Positions 32,206-39,922 of a DNA stretch of 64,000 nt are shown here, in pieces. The notes under the pieces are model-generated. The model was given only the letters and a program-made list of their open reading frames with translations, had not been told where the DNA came from and searched no databases. The stretch's first letter is position 1. The number at the start of each line of letters is the position of its first letter. The translations under genes were made by a program, and so were the position numbers. The DNA is taken from assembly GCF_026342405.1 (NCBI RefSeq), contig NZ_JAPEMU010000001.1, positions 6,262,001 through 6,326,000 on the forward strand, in the 5' to 3' direction. The DNA comes from Kitasatospora sp. NBC_00240. GTDB taxonomy: Bacteria > Actinomycetota > Actinomycetes > Streptomycetales > Streptomycetaceae.

Positions 32206-33342
32206 ATGGCCGGCGAGCCGGCGGTGGCCGGCTCCGTGGTGAGCACGGCAGCGGTGAGCGCGGCGGAAGCCGGCGGGACCTCGGGGGCGTCCTCCACCAG
32301 TACGGTGGAGGGTGCCCTCGCGGTGCTTCCGGGCCCGCGCGCCGAGGTACCGGGCTTCGAGCTGGTCTGGCAGCAGGTCGTGGCGGAGATCGGGCGCGCC
32401 CGCTCCATCGACCTGATCTGCCACATCTGCCCCGACGGTGACGCGCTGGGCTCGGCCCTCGCGGCCGGCCTCGCGCTGCGCTCGCTGGGCCACCAGGTGC
32501 GGGTCTCCTTCGGGGACGACCCGCAGGTCGTCCCCGAGTCGCTGGCCTTCCTGCCCGGGCAGGAGCTGATCGTCCCGGCCGCCGACGTCCCCGACGTCCC
32601 CGACCTGGTGCTCTGCTTCGACGTGGCCTCCGAGGGGCGGCTGGGTCTGCTCCATGCCAAGGCCTTCGCCGCGCCCGTGCTGGCCGTCATCGACCACCAC
32701 GCCTCCAACCCGGGTTTCGGCACCCACCAGCTGATCGACCCGACGGCGCCCGCCACGGCCGTCCTGGTGGACGAGCTGCTGCGGCGCCTGGGCGTCCCGC
32801 TGGACCAGGACCTGGCGACCTGCCTGTACACGGGCGTGGCCACCGACACCGGCTCCTTCAAGTACGCCGCCACCACCCCCGCCACCCACGAACTCGCCGG
32901 CCGGCTGCTGGCCACCGGCATCCGGCACGACCTGATCTCCCGGCAGCTCTGGGACACCTCCTCCTTCGGCTACCTCAAGGTCCTCGCCGGCGCGCTGCAG
33001 CGCGCGGTCTACGAGCCGGACGCGGCCGGCGGCCTCGGTCTGGTGTGGACCTGGGTCCCCTACGAGGATCTGGCGCTGTTCAGCGTCACCGTCGAGGAGA
33101 TCGAGGGCCTGATCGACATCCTCCGCCGCCCGGCCGAGGCCGAGGTCGCGCTCGTCCTCAAGCAGGATCCGGACGGCACCCTGCGCGGCTCCTCGCGGTC
33201 CAAGGGCGCGGTGGACGTCGCCCGCGCCTGCGGCGAGCTCGGCGGCGGCGGACACACCTTCGCGGCCGGTTTCTCCACCCGGGAGGACGTCGAGAGCGTG
33301 GTGGCCCGGTTCCGGGCGGCTTTGCGCCCGGCCGGCGGGTGA
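32206..33342 (+). CDS. nrnA: DHH family phosphoesterase (NrnA-type oligoribonuclease/pAp phosphatase)
   Basis: This 378-residue protein probably degrades short RNA oligomers and/or pAp. Motif I HICPDGDALGSA has metal ligands D77 and D79, motif III VIDHHAS has D163-H164-H165, and the DHHA1 domain ends GELGGGGHTFAAGFST. About 55 N-terminal residues (Ala/Ser/Thr/Gly-rich) precede the domain and look disordered. The ATG at 32206 overlaps the region of the rbfA stop, so the genes are coupled; a start nearer residue 50 cannot be excluded. The operon order rbfA-nrnA-truB is typical. Confidence 0.93.
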   Translation: MAGEPAVAGSVVSTAAVSAAEAGGTSGASSTSTVEGALAVLPGPRAEVPGFELVWQQVVAEIGRARSIDLICHICPDGDALGSALAAGLALRSLGHQVRVSFGDDPQVVPESLAFLPGQELIVPAADVPDVPDLVLCFDVASEGRLGLLHAKAFAAPVLAVIDHHASNPGFGTHQLIDPTAPATAVLVDELLRRLGVPLDQDLATCLYTGVATDTGSFKYAATTPATHELAGRLLATGIRHDLISRQLWDTSSFGYLKVLAGALQRAVYEPDAAGGLGLVWTWVPYEDLALFSVTVEEIEGLIDILRRPAEAEVALVLKQDPDGTLRGSSRSKGAVDVARACGELGGGGHTFAAGFSTREDVESVVARFRAALRPAGG

Positions 33343-33435
33343 GCGGCCGGACCGTACGCCCGCTGCCGGGAGTCCCGGCGCCGAACGCCTGTCGTCGCAT
33401 GTCCGCTGTTGCACGTCCGCTGGAGAAATGAACCG

Positions 33436-34365
33436 ATGAAGCGCAAGGGAACCGGCCCCGACGGCCTGGTCATCGTCGACAAGCCGGAGGGCATCACCTC
33501 GCACGGGGTGGTGGCCAAGATGCGGTGGCTGGCCGGCACCCGCAAGGTCGGACACGCCGGGACGCTGGACCCGATGGCCACCGGCGTGCTGGTCATCGGC
33601 GTCGAGCGGGCCACCCGGCTGCTCGGCCACCTGATGCTCACCGCCAAGACCTACGAGGCCACGGTGCGGCTCGGCCAGAACACCGTCACCGACGACCGCG
33701 AGGGCGAGGTCACCTCCTCGACCCCCGCGACCGGGGTGACCCGGGAGGCGGTGGACGCCGGTGTCGCCAAGCTGACCGGCGAGATCATGCAGGTGCCGTC
33801 CAAGGTCAGCGCCATCAAGATCGACGGCAAGCGCTCGTACACCCGGGTGCGCGAGGGCGAGGACTTCGAGATCCCCGCCCGCGCCACCACCATCCACTCC
33901 TTCACCGTTCACGGGCTGCGCGAGGCGGTGGCCGAGGACGGGACGCCGGTGGTCGACCTCGACGTCACGGTGGAGTGCTCCTCCGGCACCTACATCCGGG
34001 CCCTGGCCCGCGACCTCGGCGCGGACCTCGGCGTCGGCGGGCACCTGACCGCGCTGCGCCGCACCCGGGTCGGCCCTTACTCGGTCGAGTCCGCGCGCAC
34101 GCTGGAGCAGCTGGAGGACGCGGCCAAGGGCGAGGCCGCCACCGGCCTGCCTGTGCTGCCGATCGGCGAGGCCGCCGCGGCGGCCTTCCCCCGCTGGGAC
34201 ATCGACGCCGACCAGGCCAAGCTGCTCGCCAACGGCATGAAGCTGAAGGCGCCCGGGCTCGGGGTGGAGGGCCCGGTCGCGGTCTTCGGTCCGGAGGAGC
34301 GCTTCCTCGCGCTGGTCGAGGAGAAGGGCGGCTACGCCCGCCCGGTCGCCGTCTTCGTCGGCTGA
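33436..34365 (+). CDS. truB: tRNA pseudouridine(55) synthase TruB
   Basis: This 309-residue enzyme isomerises U55 in the T-loop of tRNAs. It shows GLVIVDKPEGITSHGVV, then GHAGTLDPMATGVLVIGVERATRL with the catalytic D45, followed by KTYEATVRLGQ, VPSKVSAIKIDGKRSYTRVREG and the C-terminal PUA-like region. ATG at 33436 follows GGAG and is preferred to an in-frame upstream ATG. A strong hairpin follows the gene and probably ends the ylxP-rbfA-nrnA-truB operon. Confidence 0.96.
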   Translation: MKRKGTGPDGLVIVDKPEGITSHGVVAKMRWLAGTRKVGHAGTLDPMATGVLVIGVERATRLLGHLMLTAKTYEATVRLGQNTVTDDREGEVTSSTPATGVTREAVDAGVAKLTGEIMQVPSKVSAIKIDGKRSYTRVREGEDFEIPARATTIHSFTVHGLREAVAEDGTPVVDLDVTVECSSGTYIRALARDLGADLGVGGHLTALRRTRVGPYSVESARTLEQLEDAAKGEAATGLPVLPIGEAAAAAFPRWDIDADQAKLLANGMKLKAPGLGVEGPVAVFGPEERFLALVEEKGGYARPVAVFVG

Positions 34366-34414
34366 CGAGGGCCGCACCGGCCCGCCGCCGCTGCGCCCAC
34401 TGCGGTTCCCCCGA

Positions 34415-34453
34415 GGAAGCCCGTACGCGTGTCCTGTCCGCGTACGGGCTTCC
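34415..34453 (+). terminator. Terminator hairpin after truB
   Basis: A perfect 15-bp stem (GGAAGCCCGTACGCG and complement) with a 9-base loop lies 50 bases after the truB stop. It separates the tRNA/rRNA operon from the large protease-like gene. Confidence 0.85.
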
Positions 34454-34660
34454 GGCGTTTCCGGGGCAGGTCTGCTCCCGCCCGTCCGCCGGCGGCCCGG
34501 CACTCACCCGGACAGGCGAGCGCGCGAGGTGAACCGGGGTGGTGAACGGCGCGTGCGGGGTCGCGCGGGCACAGGGGCGGGCAGGCTCCGGGCGGCCGGG
34601 CACGACGGCCGGGACAGGCCTCTCCGGGGCCCGCCCGGCCCTGCGGGAAGGGCGGCGCGA

Positions 34661-37600
34661 ATGACGGGTGGCCGGGGCGGCGGAGCGGCCGCGGAGCCGG
34701 GGCGGGCCCTGCTGCGGATCCACGACCTGAACGGCGGCCTGCGCGGCCTCGGCTTCGTCGCCGACCCGCAGGGCACCGTCCTCACCGCGCACGAGGTGGT
34801 GGCCGGCCTCGACCGGGTGGTCCTGCACCTCCCCGGCGGCCAGACCCGGGTGCTCGGTGCGGACAGCGTCCTGCCGCTGCCCGGCTCCGGGCTCGCGCTG
34901 CTGAGCACCGCCGCCGTCGGCGGGCTGCCGCTGCCCGCGCTCCCGATCGCCGCCCCCGAGGCCGGGCGGCCCGGCGCCGTACCGGGCCTGCCCGGCGGGC
35001 CCGGCCCCGCGCCCGCGCCGACCGGCCGCCCGGTCACGGTGCTGTCCCTCCCCGTCGGGCAGCAGAGGCCCGCACCGCTCCCCGGCGGGGTGCTGGGCAC
35101 CACCGCCGCGATGTACGCCTGGAGCGGGGGGTTCCAGGTGATCGGGGGAGCCCTGCTACTGGATCTGCCGCAGCCGGACGGCCCACCGACGGCCGGCGCG
35201 CCCGTGCTCGACGCGGGGAGCGGCGCCGTCCTCGGCGTCCTCGCCCCCGGGCTGCGCGGCCCGTACCCGCCCGAGGAGCACCCCGCCACGGCCCTCGCCG
35301 TCGTACCGGACGCGAGCGACCCCGAGCTGGCCGGACTGCTCGCCCGGAACGCGGCCGGGGTGCCCGGCTTCGGGCGGGCGCTCAACCTCGGCGGGGTGCT
35401 CCGACTGACCGCCGTCCAGCTGGCCGTGGCGAGCGCCGGCCCGGGCGCGGTCGCCGACCTCGCCGCCGACCGGGTGGACCGGCCGGACGGGCTGGTCGGG
35501 GAGGAACCGCAGGCCACCGTCACCGTCCTGGTCGGCGTGCCGGGCAGCGGACGCACCACCGAACTTGCCGCGCTGGCCCTCCGGCGGGCCGGCGGGGCCC
35601 GCCCGCTGCCCACGCTCTGGCTGCGCGGGGCCGATCTGCGGCCCGCCGACCGCACCCTCGCCGAACCCGTCGGTCGGGCCCTGGAGCACGCCACCCGGCT
35701 GCTGGCCGCCGAACTGCCCGGCGTCGAGCACGGCCCCGACCCCGACGAGGTGGCCCGGCTCTGTTCGGCGGCGCATCGGCCGCTGCTGGTGGTGCTGGAC
35801 GGCCCCGAGGAGGCCCCCGTACCGCTCGACGCGGCCTGGCTGCGGGCCGCCACCGACTGGCTGGAGGCCTGCGGGGCCCGGCTGCTCACGGCCTGCGGCG
35901 CGGACGCCTGGGAGCAGCTGGCGCCCGTCGCCGAGCAGGTCCTCGCCGGGGCGGCCGACCCGGCCGCTCCGGGCACCCGGGCCTCTTCGGGTGCCCGGGC
36001 CGGCGAGCCGGCCGACCCGCCCCGGGTGCACCGCCTCGGCGCGCTGCCAGCCGAGGCGGCCGACCGGGCCCGCCGCCGCTACGGCCTGCCCGCCGGGCGG
36101 GCCGGCGTCGACGCCCGGCACCCGCTGGCGCTGCGGCTGGCGGGGGAGCTCCGGGCGGCCGGCCTGGCGGGGGAGGCCGGCACGCGCGGCGACCTGTTCG
36201 CCGGGTTTCTCGACCTGCGCTGCCTGGCCGTGGCCCGCCGGATCGCGGACGCCTCGGCGCCCCGCCGGCCGGGCGGCGCGCACCGCCGGGGCGGGCCGCC
36301 GCCGGCCGGCGAGGAGACCGGGCGACTGCGCAGGCTCGCCTCGGCGGTGGCGGGGCGGGTGCACGAGGCCGCCCGGCGGATGCTCGGCCCGGGGCACGGC
36401 GGGCTCGACCGGGAGGCGTTCGAGGAGCTGTTCCCGGTGGCCGGCGGGTGGGCGGCGGCGGTGCTGGCCGAGCGGCTGTTCGTGCCGGCCGGCCAGGGCT
36501 ACCGGCCGGCCCATGAGGAGTTCTCGGACTGGCTGCAGGGGCTGCACCTGGACCTGGACGCGGCCCTGCGGCTGCTGCTGGCCGAGCCGGCCGGGCCGCC
36601 GCCGGGCGCCATGGGCGGGCCTGGCGCCTTCGGACGGGACGAGCCGGGCGCCTTCGGGGACCTGGGCGCCGAGGGCCGGTGCAGCGGGGACCTGGGTGCC
36701 GGGGACGGGGGCGCCGGGAACCGGGGCGCCGGGGAGTTCGGCACCGAGGACCTGGGCGCCTTCGGGCGGGACGGGCGCGGGCCCGCCCGGGAGGTGTTCG
36801 GGCCGGGTGGCCCCCGGCCCGGGGGCGGCCCGGCGGAGCAGCGGACCGAACAGCGGGCGGACCGGTGGGCGGAGCATCGAGCAGCGGCCGACCCGGGCGC
36901 CGCGGACCAGGGCCCCACGGCGTACCGTCCGGGCGACCGCGGGCCGGCGGAGGGACCGCCCGAGGCGTCCGGCCGCTCGGGCCCGACGGACGCACCCGGA
37001 CGGGCCGACGAACGGGCGGACAGATGGGCCGACGGACGGGCCGAGGGGCCGGTGGAGGGGCCGCCGGAAGGCCCGGGCCCGGTGCTGGTCGCCCGGCACC
37101 GGGCCGGGCCGGTGGCGGCCGCCCTGCGCACCCTCGGCGAGGACCGGGGAGCGTCCGCGCTGGACCCGTGGCTCCACCGGCTCTGCCGGGCGCTGGAGCT
37201 CGGGCCGCCCGGCGGCGAGGCCTCCTGGTGGGCCGGGCGGCTGCTGGCCGCCGCTCTGGCCGGCCCGGAGCCCGCCGCCCACGGCCCCCTGCTGGCCGGG
37301 CTGGCCGACCGGATCGCCGAACGGGCCTGCGCGGACGGCGTGCCGGACCTGGCGGCCACCGGGTACGGCCGGTTCGGGCCGGACTTCTGGCTCGGCCTCG
37401 GACTGCCGCCCGGCACCGAACTGGACCTGCTGCGCCGCCTGGTGCGCGCCGACGGTCCCGGGCAGCGCTTCCTGGCGGCCGCCGCCCGGCGGCTGCGCGC
37501 CGACCCGGCCGGGGTGATCCCGCTGGTCTGCGCCTGGTTCGACGACCTCGGGGGCCTGCCGGCCCGGCCGGGGAGCACCGTCGCGGACCTCGCCCACGAC

Positions 37601-38761
37601 CTGCTGCACACCCACCGCAGCCTCGCGCTGGACGACCTGACGGACCGTCTCGTGGACGTCGCCCACCCCAGGGCCGACGCCCTGCTGCTGGTGCTCGCCG
37701 CGGACGAGCCCTCCGCCCTCTGCCGGGCCGTCGACCGCTGGAGCCACGATCCCCGCCCGGAACGCCATGTGGCGGCCGCCGTGCACGCCCTGCGGGCCGC
37801 CCCGCACGCCCGGGGCGCCGGCGCCGAACTGCTGCGCCACACCGCGCTGGCGCTGCTGGCCCGGGAGGACGAACCGACGCTGCACGGGGCCGCGCTGGCG
37901 CTGCTGGTCCGCGCGCCGGCGACCCGCGCCGCCTACCTGTCGCAGGCCTTGGCCGGGTACGTCGGCGGCGATCCCTTCGTCACTGCGGACGTGCTGGGGC
38001 CGGCGCTGGAGAGCCACCCGGGCGAGGTGCTGGCCGCCTTCGCCGAGCGGCTCCCGCGGCCGGGCGCCGCGGTGGCCGAGGGGCTGCGGGTGCTGGCGGG
38101 GGCGGCCGCGCCGGAGGTGCTCCGGCGCGGCGCCGAGCTGGCCGGGGCGCTGCTGAGGGAGCGTCCGGAGCGGGCCGGCCTGGTCGCCGGCGAGTATCTG
38201 GAGGGCCGGCTGCGCGGGCTCCCCGGCCTGCCGGGGGCGCCCGCGGACCTCCGGGCCCTGCTGGACGGCGTGCTGACGGCCCGACCGGCCGTGCGGCGGG
38301 TGTTCGCCGAGGTGCTGGCCGCCGCAGGCGGGCCCGCGCGGGCGGAGCTGCTGGCCGCCCTGCTGGCCGCCGAGAGCGACCCGGTGGTGCTGACCGCGGC
38401 GCTGGAGCGGTTGGCCGAGCACTGCGCCGGCCACGACGAGGGCCGGGCCCGTGAGGTGGTCGCCGGTGCCTGCGCCGCGCTGCTGGAGGCGGACGAGGTG
38501 CTGGTGCGGTGCGCCGGGCGCTCGGCGGCCTTCGCCCTGCTGCTCGCGCGGTGGCCGGACGAACACGCACCACCGCTGCCGGACGGGCCGCGGCTGGCCC
38601 GGATGCGGGCCCTGGTGGCGGCCGGGCGGGACCCGCAGTACGCCGCCGCCGAGGCGGAGCGGGAGACGGGACCGGCCGGGCAGCCGGCCGGCGTGCGGCC
38701 GCCGCGGCGGCGAACCGGCCTTCCGGTGCCGGAGCAGGGGCGGGCGCATGGCACGCTATAG
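34661..38761 (+). CDS. Giant pseudotrypsin / P-loop NTPase fusion protein
   Basis: This 1366-residue protein starts at ATG 34661 behind GGGAAGG; a GTG at 34529 without a good ribosome site is less likely. Residues ~15-215 look like a trypsin-fold domain: GLGFVADPQGTVLTAHEVV keeps a His (H44), but the Asp segment reads SGLALL and the Ser segment reads PTAGAPVLD, so two of three catalytic residues are missing. A P-loop NTPase follows, with Walker A GVPGSGRTT (292-300) and Walker B LLVVLD (375-380), STAND/NACHT-like. Next comes a disordered Gly/Pro/acidic linker with short repeats (~645-810), then ~500 residues of Ala/Leu-rich helices suggestive of HEAT-like repeats. It stands alone between truB and ribF. 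The function is unknown. Confidence 0.8.
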   Translation: MTGGRGGGAAAEPGRALLRIHDLNGGLRGLGFVADPQGTVLTAHEVVAGLDRVVLHLPGGQTRVLGADSVLPLPGSGLALLSTAAVGGLPLPALPIAAPEAGRPGAVPGLPGGPGPAPAPTGRPVTVLSLPVGQQRPAPLPGGVLGTTAAMYAWSGGFQVIGGALLLDLPQPDGPPTAGAPVLDAGSGAVLGVLAPGLRGPYPPEEHPATALAVVPDASDPELAGLLARNAAGVPGFGRALNLGGVLRLTAVQLAVASAGPGAVADLAADRVDRPDGLVGEEPQATVTVLVGVPGSGRTTELAALALRRAGGARPLPTLWLRGADLRPADRTLAEPVGRALEHATRLLAAELPGVEHGPDPDEVARLCSAAHRPLLVVLDGPEEAPVPLDAAWLRAATDWLEACGARLLTACGADAWEQLAPVAEQVLAGAADPAAPGTRASSGARAGEPADPPRVHRLGALPAEAADRARRRYGLPAGRAGVDARHPLALRLAGELRAAGLAGEAGTRGDLFAGFLDLRCLAVARRIADASAPRRPGGAHRRGGPPPAGEETGRLRRLASAVAGRVHEAARRMLGPGHGGLDREAFEELFPVAGGWAAAVLAERLFVPAGQGYRPAHEEFSDWLQGLHLDLDAALRLLLAEPAGPPPGAMGGPGAFGRDEPGAFGDLGAEGRCSGDLGAGDGGAGNRGAGEFGTEDLGAFGRDGRGPAREVFGPGGPRPGGGPAEQRTEQRADRWAEHRAAADPGAADQGPTAYRPGDRGPAEGPPEASGRSGPTDAPGRADERADRWADGRAEGPVEGPPEGPGPVLVARHRAGPVAAALRTLGEDRGASALDPWLHRLCRALELGPPGGEASWWAGRLLAAALAGPEPAAHGPLLAGLADRIAERACADGVPDLAATGYGRFGPDFWLGLGLPPGTELDLLRRLVRADGPGQRFLAAAARRLRADPAGVIPLVCAWFDDLGGLPARPGSTVADLAHDLLHTHRSLALDDLTDRLVDVAHPRADALLLVLAADEPSALCRAVDRWSHDPRPERHVAAAVHALRAAPHARGAGAELLRHTALALLAREDEPTLHGAALALLVRAPATRAAYLSQALAGYVGGDPFVTADVLGPALESHPGEVLAAFAERLPRPGAAVAEGLRVLAGAAAPEVLRRGAELAGALLRERPERAGLVAGEYLEGRLRGLPGLPGAPADLRALLDGVLTARPAVRRVFAEVLAAAGGPARAELLAALLAAESDPVVLTAALERLAEHCAGHDEGRAREVVAGACAALLEADEVLVRCAGRSAAFALLLARWPDEHAPPLPDGPRLARMRALVAAGRDPQYAAAEAERETGPAGQPAGVRPPRRRTGLPVPEQGRAHGTL

Positions 38762-38826
38762 GGGTTCGGATGTGAGCGTTTGAGCGTACAGAAGGTACGC
38801 GTCGTACGGAACAAGGAGCGGTCAGG

Positions 38827-39816
38827 GTGCAGCGCTGGCGTGGCCTGGAGGAGATCCCCGGCGACTGGGGACGCAGCGTCGTCACCATCGGCTCGTTCGA
38901 CGGAGTGCACCGCGGGCATCAACTGATCATCAACCGGGCGGTGGAGCGGGCCCGTGAGCTGGGCGCCAAGGCGGTCGTGGTGACCTTCGACCCGCACCCC
39001 AGCGAGGTCGTCCGGCCCGGCAGCCACCCGCCGCTGCTCGCCCCGCAGCCGCGCCGCGCGGAGCTGATCGCCGAGCTGGGGGTGGACGCGGTGCTGGTGC
39101 TGCCGTTCACCTTCGAGCTGTCGCAGGAGTCCCCGGAGACCTTCGTCCAGCAGGTGCTGGTGGACGCGCTGCACGCGCGGACGGTCATCGAGGGCCCCAA
39201 CTTCCGGTTCGGGCACAAGGCCGCGGGCAACGTCGAACTGCTCGCCAAGCTCGGCCGGGGCGCGGACTTCGACGTCGAGGTGGTGGACCTCCAGGTGTGC
39301 GGCGAGGCCGGCGGCGGCGAGCCGTTCTCCTCGACCCTCACCCGGCGGCTGGTCGCCACCGGGGACCTGGCAGGGGCCAACGAGGTGCTCGGCCGGCCGC
39401 ACCGGGTCGAGGGCGTGGTGGTGCGCGGCGCGCAGCGCGGCCGCGAGCTGGGCTACCCGACCGCCAACGTGGAGACCGTGCCGCACAGCGCGATCCCGGC
39501 CGACGGCGTCTACGCGGGCTGGCTGACCGCCCCGACCGACGGCCCGTTGCTGCCCGGCGGCGGTCCTGGCGAGCGGATGCCGGCCGCCATCTCGGTCGGC
39601 ACCAACCCGACCTTCGACGGCACCACCCGCACGGTGGAGGCGTACGCCATCGACCGGGTCGGCCTGGACCTGTACGGGATGCACGTCGCCGTCGACTTCC
39701 TGGCGTACCTGCGCGGCATGGAGAAGTTCGACTCGATCGACGCGCTGCTGGTGCGGATGGCCGACGACGTCGAGCGGGCCCGGGTCCTCACCGGGGCCGG
39801 CCCGGCGGTCGGCTGA
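38827..39816 (+). CDS. ribF: Bifunctional riboflavin kinase / FAD synthetase
   Basis: This 329-residue enzyme makes FMN from riboflavin and FAD from FMN. The N-terminal nucleotidyltransferase half shows VTIGSFDGVHRGHQLIINRA and VIEGPNFRFGHKAAGN. The C-terminal kinase half begins near RPHRVEGVVVRGAQRGRELGYPTANVE and ends with DLYGMHVAVDFLAYLRGMEKFDS. GTG at 38827 follows GGAGCGGTCAGG. No FMN riboswitch is visible in the 65 bases upstream. Two tandem hairpins follow. Confidence 0.96.
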   Translation: MQRWRGLEEIPGDWGRSVVTIGSFDGVHRGHQLIINRAVERARELGAKAVVVTFDPHPSEVVRPGSHPPLLAPQPRRAELIAELGVDAVLVLPFTFELSQESPETFVQQVLVDALHARTVIEGPNFRFGHKAAGNVELLAKLGRGADFDVEVVDLQVCGEAGGGEPFSSTLTRRLVATGDLAGANEVLGRPHRVEGVVVRGAQRGRELGYPTANVETVPHSAIPADGVYAGWLTAPTDGPLLPGGGPGERMPAAISVGTNPTFDGTTRTVEAYAIDRVGLDLYGMHVAVDFLAYLRGMEKFDSIDALLVRMADDVERARVLTGAGPAVG

Positions 39817-39829
39817 CGGCCGACTGACG

Positions 39830-39890
39830 GTCCGCCGCCGCCTGTGCGGCGGCGGACGTGAAAGACCCGCCGGCCCGAGGCCGGCGGGTC
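39830..39890. terminator. Two tandem hairpins between convergent ribF and the MinD-like gene
   Basis: Hairpin 1 (39830-39857) has a 12-bp stem GTCCGCCGCCGC with a 4-base loop. Hairpin 2 (39864-39890) has an 11-bp stem GACCCGCCGGC with a 5-base loop. Together they insulate ribF from the opposite-strand ESX-associated ATPase. Confidence 0.88.
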
Positions 39891-39922
39891 TTCGCGTTGG
39901 TGCGGCGGGTGCGAGGGCGCCG

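Noticed and set aside
34366..34660. A 5' extension of the pseudotrypsin gene from GTG 34529.
   Set aside because: The added residues are Arg/Gly-rich and no Shine-Dalgarno is well placed; ATG 34661 directly precedes the domain.
35156..38749. 1197-codon minus-strand frame opposite the pseudotrypsin-NTPase gene.
   Set aside because: Only the plus-strand frame shows Walker motifs and trypsin-like segments; the minus frame is Gln/Arg/Gly-rich shadow.
38762..38826. Possible FMN riboswitch before ribF.
   Set aside because: The interval is only 65 bases, too short, and lacks the conserved RFN element helices.
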